Assembly (NCBI RefSeq): GCF_003626755.1
Contig: NZ_RBCJ01000003.1
Span: forward strand, 377,859-441,858
DNA: 64,000 nt
From: Ulvibacterium marinum
GTDB taxonomy: Bacteria > Bacteroidota > Bacteroidia > Flavobacteriales > Flavobacteriaceae
Direction of reading: 5' to 3'
In this document: positions 55,334-64,000 of the stretch, piece by piece
Position numbering within the stretch: position 1 is the stretch's first letter
Layout of the letters: each line of letters starts with the position of its first letter
Notes under the pieces: generated by a model
Told to the model about the DNA's origin: nothing
Database searches by the model: none
What the model saw: only the letters and a program-made list of their open reading frames with translations
Made by a program: the position numbers and the translations under genes

Positions 55334-56926
55334 TCAATCGATATAAAGTCCGGTAAATTCCAATGGGTCTACCTCAGGTAGCTCCGCTCCATATTTCGTC
55401 TCAATGGCTTCTATGAACGCATTGGCTATCAGGGCATATCCCCTTGGGGAGAGGTGGACACCATCCAGTGAAAATCCACCACCAGTAGCGAATTCCGCCG
55501 TAATCGTGCTTCCGTCAGAAAGCGGTATGCCTTCGCTTCCCGCTCTTTCTAAAAGTGCTTTTACATCAATAACGGGGAGGTCATATTGGACGGCTAAAGT
55601 GGTAATAATCCCATTGAATCTGTCCAAGGCTACGGCTATGGTCTCCTGCTCGCTGGGCGTAAGTACCCATTTGTCTTCCATAGGATAGGTAATTCCGTTT
55701 ACGGATAATTGACCAGCGTCCGCTGCGGGTACACCAAGGTCTTGCAATGTGGCAAAGGCAATTTCATTGAATTGGGCAATTGCATTTTGCGCGGGCAATA
55801 CAATAAGGTCATTTTCATTGGCCTGCCTTGCCTGCCCATATAAAAATCCAATTACTGCAGCTGTGGGAGCGTCCAAACCACCTACTTGTAATGCACCGGT
55901 TATCTGTGCCGATAAATCTGTCAATGATTCGTCTTTAATAACCAATGCACTGGCAGCACTGGTAGAAAAAGTGATGGATCTTTCTGGAACTCCCAAAAAC
56001 TCAAAAACCTGGTTCAACTGTGCATATGTGGCATTGAGCGTAGGGATTTGAGGTCCGAAATCTGGATTGGTAGGGTCTAGGGGTGCAGATGGTACCGTTG
56101 TAAAATAAGGTATGCTTGTAACATTGGGAATATTGGCCAATACACCATTCGCCCCATTTGCAGTAAGCGCTTGTAGCAATTGATCGTACACAAGGGTGAA
56201 TAGACCAGAATCAGTAATATCACTTGACCCATAGGTGAGTGGATTGGTATTTCCTTCCTGATTTTCGCCGTCACCACCTTCGGTGGCATAGGCCAAAATA
56301 TCGTTGTTTCCGATCCAAAGGGTAAAAAAAGTTGGGTTTTGGGCAACAGCATCACCTATCATTGATGCGGTGGGCGAAGAAGCGAACCGAACATAATAAG
56401 GATTTGCCGCACCAATGGCCAAGGCATCCAGGCTTCCATAACCTGCGGCCGGTAGGTGATAAATCTTGGCGCCAGGAACCCCCATATTATTAAAAGGGCC
56501 ACTTAAAACATTGGATACTTCCGTGGATCCAGTTCCGTCCAATCGAACAGGTGCTGGGGAGCCCGATGCAAAAGAAAGGATAAATCGATTTTCAAAATCT
56601 TCCAAAGGCATACCGCCCAAGGTTAACCCCCCTAAATCATCGTTCATGAACGGAATTGTAAATTCGCCTCCACCGGCTTGGGCAAAGCTTGTAGCCAGCA
56701 TGTTGGGAAAAGACGCGGTTTGGCCGGCACTAAACAGGGCCCCATCGGAAAAACCTGCCGTAAGTGAGTTCCCGAGAGCTACATAGGTAGAAAAATCCGC
56801 AGATCCACTAGTGTAATTTACAGGCTCTGGCGTCATGCCACCAGTATCATCCGGAAGCGTGTCGTCATCACTACATGAAACAATCAAAAATCCGAAAAAG
56901 GCTAGTAATGTTATAATCTTTTTCAT
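55334..56926 (-). CDS. SGNH/GDSL-type hydrolase lipoprotein
   Basis: A 530-residue lipoprotein with lipobox VSC (Cys18). The nucleophile S54 is in LGNSLTAGFSDG (GNSL rather than GDSL). Block III is LWIGNNDILAYA and block V DGVHLSPRGYAL holds the catalytic Asp and His. It should hydrolyse esters at the cell surface or in the periplasm. At 530 residues it is longer than typical SGNH enzymes because of an insert of about 200 residues between the blocks. The gene appears monocistronic, and the substrate is unknown. Confidence 0.88.
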   Translation of the reverse strand: MKKIITLLAFFGFLIVSCSDDDTLPDDTGGMTPEPVNYTSGSADFSTYVALGNSLTAGFSDGALFSAGQTASFPNMLATSFAQAGGGEFTIPFMNDDLGGLTLGGMPLEDFENRFILSFASGSPAPVRLDGTGSTEVSNVLSGPFNNMGVPGAKIYHLPAAGYGSLDALAIGAANPYYVRFASSPTASMIGDAVAQNPTFFTLWIGNNDILAYATEGGDGENQEGNTNPLTYGSSDITDSGLFTLVYDQLLQALTANGANGVLANIPNVTSIPYFTTVPSAPLDPTNPDFGPQIPTLNATYAQLNQVFEFLGVPERSITFSTSAASALVIKDESLTDLSAQITGALQVGGLDAPTAAVIGFLYGQARQANENDLIVLPAQNAIAQFNEIAFATLQDLGVPAADAGQLSVNGITYPMEDKWVLTPSEQETIAVALDRFNGIITTLAVQYDLPVIDVKALLERAGSEGIPLSDGSTITAEFATGGGFSLDGVHLSPRGYALIANAFIEAIETKYGAELPEVDPLEFTGLYID

Positions 56927-57053
56927 AGTTATAAAGAGTTAGTTTACGTAAAGTCTATGTTAAAACGATGTAAAATCAAAATTAACCAAAATTACGGGAC
57001 GTACAATAATTCGGACAAAAAAATTATGCATGCATAATAAACGACCCCATTTT

Positions 57054-57824
57054 TTATCGATTTAGAAACGAAAGGGATTTTTCAAAAAATTCCTTGGGGT
57101 TTTCGGCGTGTAGCCAATGACCTGTGTTTTTAATGGTATCCAATTCCGCAATGGGAAAGTGTTTCTTAATTTCCAGGATATCATTTGGAGCTATGTATTC
57201 TGAATTACCTCCTCGCAGAAAAAGAGTGGCTCCCTCAAATTTCTCAGAGGAACCAATGTTGTCCCCAATTTCTTCCATTTTATCGCTCAAGACCTTCAGG
57301 TTGAATCGGAACCGTAAAATTCCCTTTTCTTTCCAATATAGGTTTTTTAATAAGAACTGTCTGGTCCCTATTTCCGAAATTGATTTAGAAAGTTCCTGAT
57401 CTACCTTTCCCCGGGAATCCAATACATCCAAATCCAAACCGTTGAGTGCATCCAGAATAGTTTGATGATGCGGTGGATAGTATTTGGGTGCAATATCTGC
57501 GACGATTAATTTATGCACCCATCCGGGATACGTACAGGCAAACTGCATTGCGGTCTTACCTCCCATGGAATGTCCCATAAGATGACCTCTTTCCAATCTG
57601 TGGTTTGAAACGTAGTTGTGTACGTCATGGGCCATTAGGTCGTAATTAAAATCCTCCGACCAAAAACTCCTACCATGGTTACGCTGGTCAATTAAGTGTA
57701 CTTCAAAGCCCTTTTCCGCATATTGGCTTCCCAAGGTTTTCCAATTGTCCGACATTCCCAAAAAGCCATGAAGAATGATTAATGGTTTCCCGTTCCCTAG
57801 GATCTTGGAGTGTAGTTCCTGCAT
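57054..57824 (-). CDS. Alpha/beta fold hydrolase, YbfF-like
   Basis: A 256-residue cytoplasmic esterase-type hydrolase. The oxyanion region is ILHGFLGMSDNWKTLG and the pre-nucleophile strand contains DQRNHGRS. The nucleophile S86 is in GHSMGGKTAM, with the catalytic His in NTGHWLHAENP. The overall pattern matches the YbfF/acyl-CoA esterase-like group. Its ATG overlaps the pdxJ stop (TAATG), so the two genes are translated as one unit. The substrate is unknown. Confidence 0.92.
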   Translation of the reverse strand: MQELHSKILGNGKPLIILHGFLGMSDNWKTLGSQYAEKGFEVHLIDQRNHGRSFWSEDFNYDLMAHDVHNYVSNHRLERGHLMGHSMGGKTAMQFACTYPGWVHKLIVADIAPKYYPPHHQTILDALNGLDLDVLDSRGKVDQELSKSISEIGTRQFLLKNLYWKEKGILRFRFNLKVLSDKMEEIGDNIGSSEKFEGATLFLRGGNSEYIAPNDILEIKKHFPIAELDTIKNTGHWLHAENPKEFFEKSLSFLNR

Positions 57825-58537
57825 TACTTCAATTTATTCAAATACATTCGTACTACATTTTCCAATCCGAGGTATAGCGACTCACAGATTAAAGCATGAC
57901 CAATGGAGACCTCGAGTAAATGCCCTATATTGTTTTTAAAATATGCTACGTTCTCCAAACTAAGATCATGCCCGGCATTAATGCCTAGTCCCAACTTGTG
58001 CGCCAAATCCGCAGCATTTACAAAGGGTTCTATGGCATTTTTCCTTGTAGTAGCATATGATTTGGCATAACTTTCCGTATAAAGTTCAATACGGTCTGCA
58101 CCAGTTTCTGCTGCACCACCTACCATTTGGTTATCCGGATCTACAAAAATTGAGGTTCGTATACCATTTTCGCTAAAAGTGGATATCACCTCTTTTAGAA
58201 AATCCCTGTTTTTGATCGTATCCCACCCAGCGTTAGAGGTTATGGCATCCACCGAATCGGGTACCAGGGTTACCTGGGTCGGTTTTACTTCAAGGACTAA
58301 ATCAATAAATTTTGGAATGGGGTTCCCCTCTATGTTCAACTCAGTAGTTACTATTTTCTTTAGGTCCCTTGCATCCTGGTAACGTATATGTCTTTCGTCA
58401 GGTCTAGGGTGTATGGTAATTCCCTGAGATCCAAATTCCTCGATATCCGCAACCATTTTGAGGAGGTCCGGAACATTTCCCCCCCTAGAATTTCGCAACG
58501 TGGCTATCTTGTTTACATTAACGCTAAGTTTGGTCAT
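57824..58537 (-). CDS. pdxJ: Pyridoxine 5'-phosphate synthase
   Basis: A 237-residue TIM-barrel enzyme that condenses 3-amino-2-oxopropyl phosphate and deoxyxylulose 5-phosphate to form pyridoxine 5'-phosphate. The signature [17 protein letters not shown] opens the protein. [20 protein letters not shown] and [14 protein letters not shown] follow in the normal order. Length is typical. It is divergent from the CBS-domain gene, and the downstream hydrolase gene overlaps it by one base. Confidence 0.96.
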   Translation of the reverse strand: MTKLSVNVNKIATLRNSRGGNVPDLLKMVADIEEFGSQGITIHPRPDERHIRYQDARDLKKIVTTELNIEGNPIPKFIDLVLEVKPTQVTLVPDSVDAITSNAGWDTIKNRDFLKEVISTFSENGIRTSIFVDPDNQMVGGAAETGADRIELYTESYAKSYATTRKNAIEPFVNAADLAHKLGLGINAGHDLSLENVAYFKNNIGHLLEVSIGHALICESLYLGLENVVRMYLNKLK

Positions 58538-58625
58538 CCGATTTATTCATTATTATGTCGCAAAAATACAAATTAGGCATACCTTTTGATATTTTTAATT
58601 GTTATTTTGCGCTATATTTAAAGTT

Positions 58626-59282
58626 ATGCAGATTCAAACGCACATCCTTACGGACTTACCGGTTTTTGATATTGGCGACTCGCTGGAAAAGGCTGTTCTC
58701 TTTTTTGAAGGCAGTATCTTTTCGCATGTGGCTATATCAGAAAATGGTAGTTTTTTGGGAACATTGGGCGAGAACGATTTGGATACTTACAATACCGATA
58801 AAAAAATTGAGGACTACAGATATAATTTGGAAGCCTTTTTTGTTCGAAAAGATAGCAATTGGTTGGACGTTCTTGAAACATTTGCTCGAAACGAAGCCAA
58901 TCTTTTAGCCGTATTGGATGACAATGAGGAGGTAATTGGGTATTATGACCTCACCGAAATTGTGGGAGCATTCATAGATACACCCTTTTTTACCGAGCCG
59001 GGTGACATTGTGGTGGTTGCCAAAGGCACAAAGGATTATTCCTTTAGCGAGATTGCCCAAATCATAGAAAGCAACAATGCCAAGATTATTGGTGCGTTCA
59101 TTACGGATATGCGGAACGATGTGGTCCAGATTACCCTTAAGATAAGCACATCCAGCTTAAATGAAGTATTTCAGACCTTTAGGAGATACAACTACAACAT
59201 CTTATTGGGCAGCAAGGATGACCAGTTTTTGGAGGATTTAAAGCAACGCTCGGATTATTTGGATAAGTATTTGAATGTTTAA
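58626..59282 (+). CDS. CBS domain-containing protein
   Basis: A 218-residue protein with two CBS-like halves in the first 130 residues: GSIFSHVAISENGSFLGTLGE, cut as SIFSHVAISENG, and NLLAVLDDNEEVIGYYDLTE. A C-terminal ACT-like segment of about 80 residues follows (GDIVVVAKGTKDYSFSEI). The ATG at 58626 is used. CBS pairs usually bind adenosyl nucleotides and regulate a partner. It is first in a run with nadK, an outer-membrane protein, uppS and bamA, so a link to envelope growth is possible. Confidence 0.9.
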   Translation: MQIQTHILTDLPVFDIGDSLEKAVLFFEGSIFSHVAISENGSFLGTLGENDLDTYNTDKKIEDYRYNLEAFFVRKDSNWLDVLETFARNEANLLAVLDDNEEVIGYYDLTEIVGAFIDTPFFTEPGDIVVVAKGTKDYSFSEIAQIIESNNAKIIGAFITDMRNDVVQITLKISTSSLNEVFQTFRRYNYNILLGSKDDQFLEDLKQRSDYLDKYLNV

Positions 59283-59445
59283 CTCCGTAATGGGGCTCTT
59301 TATGGTTTCTTCGCCCTATTGATTAGATTATAACAATAAGATTGTTAAATTTATATCTACTTAAATGGTAGCAAGGAATAGATGCTCCCTCAATAATTTC
59401 AATGAAAACTGTAGCTGACTTTTTTAACTTCCAAAGCCAAGTTCA

Positions 59446-60330
59446 ATGAAAGTTGCTATATATGGCCAAACGTATCAAGAAACAACTTCGGATTTCGTTG
59501 AAGAACTGTTGGAAGAACTCCGAACCGTATCTGCTGAGATATCCGTTGAGAAAAATTTTCAAGCCTTTCTATCCCAGAATCAACCTAATACAAAGGATTT
59601 CGCAACCTTTACCGCTTCCGAGGGATTGGACGGTTCATATGATATGTTCGTGAGCTTCGGGGGAGATGGAAGTATCTTAAGGGCCACTACTTATGTAAGG
59701 GATTTGGGTATTCCAATTGTTGGGGTCAATACAGGTCGTTTAGGGTTCTTATCCACTTTTAAAAAGGAAGACGTCAGAAAGGTGGTCCAAGAATTTGTAA
59801 AGGGGGATTATCACGTTGTGGAACGAAGCTTGGTCAAGGTAAGCTCCAATTCCAGTATCCCCGAATTTAAAGACCTAAATTTTGCACTCAACGAGGTGAC
59901 CGTAAGCAGAAAGGATACCACTTCCATGATTACTATTGAGACGCACTTGGATGGCGAATATTTAACGTCATATTGGGCGGATGGGCTCATTATTTCAACC
60001 CCAACCGGATCTACGGGCTACTCCTTGAGTTGTGGCGGGCCGGTTATTATTCCCACGGCAAAATCTTTGGTCCTAACTCCCATTGCACCGCATAATCTTA
60101 ATGCCAGACCTTTGGTTATTTCGGATGAAACCGTAATACGCCTAAAGGTTTCCGGTAGGGAAGAGCATCATTTGATATCTTTGGATTCCAGAATAGCATC
60201 TGTAGAAAATGGAACGGAAATAACTGTAGAAAAAGCTGATTTTACAGTAAAGATGATAGAATATACTTCTGAAAGCTTCCTAAAAACTCTTAGGAATAAA
60301 CTATTATGGGGAGAAGATCCACGTAATTGA
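59446..60330 (+). CDS. nadK: NAD kinase
   Basis: A 294-residue enzyme that phosphorylates NAD to NADP. The phosphate-binding GGDGS motif is in VSFGGDGSILRAT near residue 72. The active-site region is GVNTGRLGFLSTF, followed by TPTGSTGYSLSCGGP and PHNLNARPLV, all in the expected order. Length is typical. It follows the CBS gene by 163 bases and is the second gene of the uppS-bamA run. Confidence 0.97.
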   Translation: MKVAIYGQTYQETTSDFVEELLEELRTVSAEISVEKNFQAFLSQNQPNTKDFATFTASEGLDGSYDMFVSFGGDGSILRATTYVRDLGIPIVGVNTGRLGFLSTFKKEDVRKVVQEFVKGDYHVVERSLVKVSSNSSIPEFKDLNFALNEVTVSRKDTTSMITIETHLDGEYLTSYWADGLIISTPTGSTGYSLSCGGPVIIPTAKSLVLTPIAPHNLNARPLVISDETVIRLKVSGREEHHLISLDSRIASVENGTEITVEKADFTVKMIEYTSESFLKTLRNKLLWGEDPRN

Positions 60331-60438
60331 CACTTCCTTGGAACAATAAATACAACTAAAAGCTGTTTATCAAGAGAGAACGGGAATATAACCAATGGAG
60401 TAGGTTAAAATTTTTACATTCGCAAACTTTTGGAATTT

Positions 60439-61140
60439 ATGAGGCGATGCATTATCGTAATTCTTGTCTTGATCAGTTTTAAGTTGGGCGCCCAAACCTA
60501 CGAAATAGGAGGATTTTTTGGAGGGGCCAATGTTATAGGGGATGTAGGAAGAACCAATTATATTCTGCCGTCCGATATAGCTATCGGGGGACTTTTCAAA
60601 TGGAACAAGAGCAAAAGATATGCTTGGCGGGCAAGTGTTGTCTACGGAAAGTTCACTGCTGACGATTCCAAATCCAGTAGCTCCGCAAGACAACAAAGAG
60701 GTTTCGTCATGGATAACTCCATTTTAGAGGCCTCGGCAGGATTGGAATTTAATTTTGTAGAATACAACCTTCATAAACTAGGTCCGGCATTTACTCCATA
60801 TTTATACACTGGATTAACCTACTTTCGGTATGATTATAATTATTTCGATGCCGGTCAATTTATCAACGCCAATCAAAGGGATGGGTCTTTTGCCATTCCA
60901 ATGACCGTTGGTGCCAAATTACGGCTCAATCAATTTTTAATACTTGGGGCGGAGATAGGTGCCAGATACACCTTTACGGATAATCTTGATGGAAGCAATC
61001 CCGAAAAATCCAATGTAATGCAACAGATTAATCCGGGACCCGAGTTCGGAAATATCCTAAGCGACGATTGGTACGTATTTTCAGGAGTAACCTTAACCTA
61101 TACTTTTGGCAGAAAACCGTGCTCCGATTGTTTTGAGTAA
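60439..61140 (+). CDS. Outer-membrane beta-barrel protein, DUF6089 type
   Basis: A 233-residue protein with a short signal peptide (MRRCIIVILVLISFKLGAQ) and amphipathic strands such as YEIGGFFGGANVIGDVG, AWRASVVYGKF and GVTLTYTFGRK. It ends in a cysteine-containing tail (CSDCFE). The gene lies between nadK and uppS, an order I associate with other Bacteroidota genomes. It may serve envelope biogenesis, but no activity is known. The start is the ATG at 60439. Confidence 0.85.
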   Translation: MRRCIIVILVLISFKLGAQTYEIGGFFGGANVIGDVGRTNYILPSDIAIGGLFKWNKSKRYAWRASVVYGKFTADDSKSSSSARQQRGFVMDNSILEASAGLEFNFVEYNLHKLGPAFTPYLYTGLTYFRYDYNYFDAGQFINANQRDGSFAIPMTVGAKLRLNQFLILGAEIGARYTFTDNLDGSNPEKSNVMQQINPGPEFGNILSDDWYVFSGVTLTYTFGRKPCSDCFE

Positions 61141-61148
61141 CTTTGCAT

Positions 61149-61889
61149 ATGGGCACTTTGCAAGACATCAATCGTGAGAACCTCCCGAAGCACCTCGCTA
61201 TTATCATGGACGGTAATGGGAGATGGGCAAAAGAAAGAGGAAGACTGAGAGTCTTTGGTCATGAGAACGGGGTACGTACGGTTCGGAATACAGTGGAAGA
61301 CTGTGTCAAAATCGGGATACAATTCCTAACACTCTATACTTTTTCTACGGAAAATTGGAAACGCCCAAAATTGGAAGTGGATACCTTGATGAAACTTTTG
61401 GTCTCCTCCTTAAAAAAAGAACTCAGGACTTTTAAGGAAAATAATGTTAGGTTAAACACCATTGGCGATATTGGTTCATTGCCAAAAAAAGCTCAGCAAG
61501 AGTTATTGGAGGTTATGCAAAAAACAGATCACCATACTGGGATGACCCTTACTTTGGCCCTTAGTTACGGTGCTCGCGAAGAATTGAAAAATGCCGTACA
61601 GCGGATAAGTACCAAAGTTAAAAATAATATAATTTCTCCTGAAAATATTGATGAAACCATTATAAATAGCCATCTTTACACGCACGATTTACCAGATGTA
61701 GACTTGTTGATCCGTACCAGTGGGGAACATAGGATCAGCAATTTTTTGCTTTGGCAGATAGCGTATGCGGAATTATATTTTATTGACGTATTTTGGCCCG
61801 ATTTTAGTGAGAAACATTTGGTAGAGGCCATCCGTAATTACCAGAACAGAGAACGACGATTTGGAAAAACTAGCGAACAACTCAACTAG
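61149..61889 (+). CDS. uppS: Isoprenyl (undecaprenyl) diphosphate synthase
   Basis: A 246-residue cis-prenyltransferase that builds the C55 lipid carrier for peptidoglycan and other glycans. The catalytic D21 and diphosphate-binding motif are in IIMDGNGRWAKERG. LYTFSTENWKRP and the C-terminal RTSGEHRISNFLLWQ are family signatures. The ATG at 61149 is preferred over a TTG two codons earlier. It starts 8 bases after the outer-membrane protein gene and ends 4 bases before bamA. Confidence 0.97.
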   Translation: MGTLQDINRENLPKHLAIIMDGNGRWAKERGRLRVFGHENGVRTVRNTVEDCVKIGIQFLTLYTFSTENWKRPKLEVDTLMKLLVSSLKKELRTFKENNVRLNTIGDIGSLPKKAQQELLEVMQKTDHHTGMTLTLALSYGAREELKNAVQRISTKVKNNIISPENIDETIINSHLYTHDLPDVDLLIRTSGEHRISNFLLWQIAYAELYFIDVFWPDFSEKHLVEAIRNYQNRERRFGKTSEQLN

Positions 61890-61893
61890 CGAT

Positions 61894-64000
61894 ATGAAAA
61901 GGTTCATATCTCTTGAACCACTGATTACCTTCCTTTTACTCTTCATCACCACATTCTCCTTAGCCCAAGTAACCTCATATGAGGAGGGGAAAAAATATAT
62001 ACTTGGAGGTTTGGAGGTTACCGGATTGCAGAGTTATAATGAGCAGACTGTTAAGACCTATACCGGTCTTAGGGTAGGGCAGCCCATCACCGTTCCCGGG
62101 GAGCAAATAAGCGGGGTCATAAAAAAACTGTGGGGATTGGAGCTTTTTAGTGATATAGATTTTTATATTACTAAAGTAGAGGGAGATGAAGTTTTTTTGG
62201 AACTTAATATCATAGAGCGCCCTACCTTATCCAAAGTTACCATAAATGGTATTAAAAAAAGGAAGGTAGATGACATTGTAAAGGATACCGACCTTAAGAA
62301 AGGTAAAAAGATTACCGAAAGCTTAATTGCAAATACCAAGAATTACCTTCAAAACAAATATAAAAAGCAAGGCTTTCTAAATGCCCGGGTTTCCATAACA
62401 ACGGTTAACGACACCTCGGAAACCAATGCACAGAAGATGGTCATCAACGTAAACAAAGGTGATAAGGTTAAGATTAAGGATATCATCTTTGAGGGAAATG
62501 AAAAGCTTAAGAGCAAGAAATTGCGAAAAGCATTTAAGAAGACCAAGGAAAAGAGACTGGGCCGGTTTTGGAAAAAATCCAAGTTTATAGAAGATGATTA
62601 TGAAAACGATCTCTCGCTCCTGGTGGACAAATATGCCGAAAATGGATATAGAGATGCTCGCATACTATCAGACTCTGTGATAAAGCTGGATGATAACAAT
62701 ATTAATATCAAAATTGCAGTCGAGGAAGGAGACAAATACTATTTTGGCGACATAGATTTTGTCGGAAATAGTGTGTACACGGATAGACAGTTGAGCCAAG
62801 TATTGGGTATCAAAAAAGGAGCTACCTACAATGGCGTTCTACTTAGAGAGCGCATAGCTGACGATTCCAAACCAGATGCTCAAGATTTGAGCAGTCTATA
62901 CCAGAACAATGGTTATCTTTTTTCCAGTATTAACCCTGTTGAGGTTTCTGCCCAGAATGATACCATAAATTTCGAAATTAGAATTATAGAGGGCAAGGAA
63001 ACATTCTTGGACCATATTACGGTTGCCGGAAATGACAAGACCAATGACCATGTTATCTTTCGGGAACTTCGTACACGTCCCGGCCAGAAATACAATAAAT
63101 CAGATATCATCCGAAGTATTCGGGAATTGGGACAGCTAGGTTATTTTGATGCGGAGCAGATAAAGCCGGATATACAGAATCCCAATCCCAACGAAGGTAC
63201 CGTAGATATCGCCTATAGTTTGGTAGAATCCGGTTCTAGCCAAATAGAACTGCAGGGAGGTTATGGAGGAGGAGGTTTTATTGGTACTTTGGGACTTTCA
63301 TTCAGTAATTTTTCCATAAAAAACTTGCTTAAGGGGGAAGCCTATAAACCAGTTCCCATGGGAGATGGACAAACTTTTGCCGTAAGGGTCCAGGCCAGTA
63401 GAACTTTTAGGGTATATAGCCTCAACTTTTCCGAGCCTTGGTTGGGAGGTAAGAAACCCGTACGTTTTAATCTATCCTTATCTAGGACGCAGCAGTTTGG
63501 AACGAGTTTTGACAGTAGGGGAAGAATAGATGTGGATAAAAGCCGAGGTTTTGCCATTACCGGAATATCCCTCGGACTTGCCAAAAGGGTACAATGGCCG
63601 GATGATTTCTTTACTATTTCCCATTCCTTAGGATATCAGCTATACGATTTCAATAATTATAATATCGGGTTGTTCAGTTTTGGTAATGGGTCATCTAATT
63701 CATTTACCTATACATTAGGGATATCAAGAAATGCAACTTCTGGAGGGCGCATATTTCCACGCGGAGGGTCTAATTTTGAAATTACCGCAAAATTGACTCC
63801 ACCCTACTCTCTTTTTAGTAACAAAGACTTCAAAGCTATTCGGGACGAAAGTGAGGAACTCTTGGAAGAAATTAGTCAGCTAGATCCCAATGACCCCCAG
63901 GCCATAGCCTTAAATGAAAGACGAGAAGCGCTTGAAGAAGAGCGTTTTAAGTGGTTGGAATATTACAAAATCAAGTTTAAGGGAGATTGGTACACCACTT
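61894..64000 (+). CDS. bamA: Outer membrane protein assembly factor BamA (5' part, cut by the window end)
   Basis: An ATG at 61894 opens a frame that stays open to the end of the window, 702 codons. The signal peptide ends near TTFSLAQ. POTRA-type repeats follow (ILGGLEVTGLQSYNEQ, IKDIIFEGNEKLKSKKLRK, YYFGDIDFVGNSVYTDRQ, FLDHITVAGNDKTNDHV). Then the barrel begins with SQIELQGGYGGGGFIGTLGL, including a run of glycines near 63255. BamA inserts barrel proteins into the outer membrane and is essential. The C-terminal barrel end, expected within the next few hundred bases, is outside the window. Confidence 0.96.
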   Translation, partial: MKRFISLEPLITFLLLFITTFSLAQVTSYEEGKKYILGGLEVTGLQSYNEQTVKTYTGLRVGQPITVPGEQISGVIKKLWGLELFSDIDFYITKVEGDEVFLELNIIERPTLSKVTINGIKKRKVDDIVKDTDLKKGKKITESLIANTKNYLQNKYKKQGFLNARVSITTVNDTSETNAQKMVINVNKGDKVKIKDIIFEGNEKLKSKKLRKAFKKTKEKRLGRFWKKSKFIEDDYENDLSLLVDKYAENGYRDARILSDSVIKLDDNNINIKIAVEEGDKYYFGDIDFVGNSVYTDRQLSQVLGIKKGATYNGVLLRERIADDSKPDAQDLSSLYQNNGYLFSSINPVEVSAQNDTINFEIRIIEGKETFLDHITVAGNDKTNDHVIFRELRTRPGQKYNKSDIIRSIRELGQLGYFDAEQIKPDIQNPNPNEGTVDIAYSLVESGSSQIELQGGYGGGGFIGTLGLSFSNFSIKNLLKGEAYKPVPMGDGQTFAVRVQASRTFRVYSLNFSEPWLGGKKPVRFNLSLSRTQQFGTSFDSRGRIDVDKSRGFAITGISLGLAKRVQWPDDFFTISHSLGYQLYDFNNYNIGLFSFGNGSSNSFTYTLGISRNATSGGRIFPRGGSNFEITAKLTPPYSLFSNKDFKAIRDESEELLEEISQLDPNDPQAIALNERREALEEERFKWLEYYKIKFKGDWYTT

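Overview
The window looks like a chromosome segment of a marine-type member of the Flavobacteriaceae (Bacteroidota). The evidence is type IX secretion genes (PorP/SprF proteins, a CHU_C/type B sorting domain, a PorE-like OmpA protein), two LytS/LytTR two-component pairs, OMP_b-brl_3 receptors, a FolK-deoxynucleoside kinase fusion, TAnnTTTG-type promoter boxes and few Shine-Dalgarno sequences. The species cannot be named from sequence alone. Most of the window is ordinary, tightly packed housekeeping DNA. Three accessory patches stand out.

Layout. 1-6400: end of a TolC-like gene, tsaB, an MscS channel, a YyaL-type thioredoxin-domain protein, dodecin, an Nfu protein and a solitary PorP/SprF protein. 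6400-12400: a VWA lipoprotein, a TPR sensor kinase with its LytTR regulator, gamma carbonic anhydrase and fabD. 12640-19690: a three-gene type IX secretion operon made of a 1365-residue type B substrate, its SprF-like partner and a PorE-like OmpA protein. 19740-23140: an Nramp-fold transporter, a SanA/YdcF protein, a siroheme synthase N-domain protein and a DUF4202 protein. 23226-28423 (minus strand): response regulator, histidine kinase, outer-membrane beta-barrel receptor and, upstream of them, a tandem array of four 37-codon genes. Three of the four encode the same peptide. 28930-32423: a four-gene carbohydrate operon (HUMPS-family aldolase/decarboxylase, zinc alcohol dehydrogenase, SDR, TIM-barrel isomerase).

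32613-35817 is an AT-rich two-gene island. It holds a Dam-type adenine methyltransferase and a 782-residue protein joining a PD-(D/E)xK motif, a DGQHR domain and a C-terminal Rx4H (HEPN-like) motif. It lies next to tRNA-Leu(UAA), tRNA-Gly(GCC) and decayed copies of both. 36670-47400: mutS, a TrmH methyltransferase, folK-dNK, sppA, a queuosine-precursor transporter, an AsmA-like protein and a DUF2797 protein. 47459-51313: a GH3-family gene, an AraC regulator, a small lipoprotein, a relic of a second GH3 3' end and a hydrolase. 51388-58537: clpX, clpP, tig, a holin-like membrane protein, an SGNH lipoprotein, an alpha/beta hydrolase and pdxJ. 58626-64000: CBS protein, nadK, an outer-membrane protein, uppS and bamA, which runs off the window.

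The best candidates for undescribed biology are (1) the identical-peptide array beside a receptor and a two-component pair, which could be a peptide-sensing or peptide-export circuit, and (2) the methyltransferase plus nuclease/DGQHR/HEPN-like pair, which could be a restriction-like defence module. Both functions are inferred. The sequence shows the genes, the repeats and the motifs.
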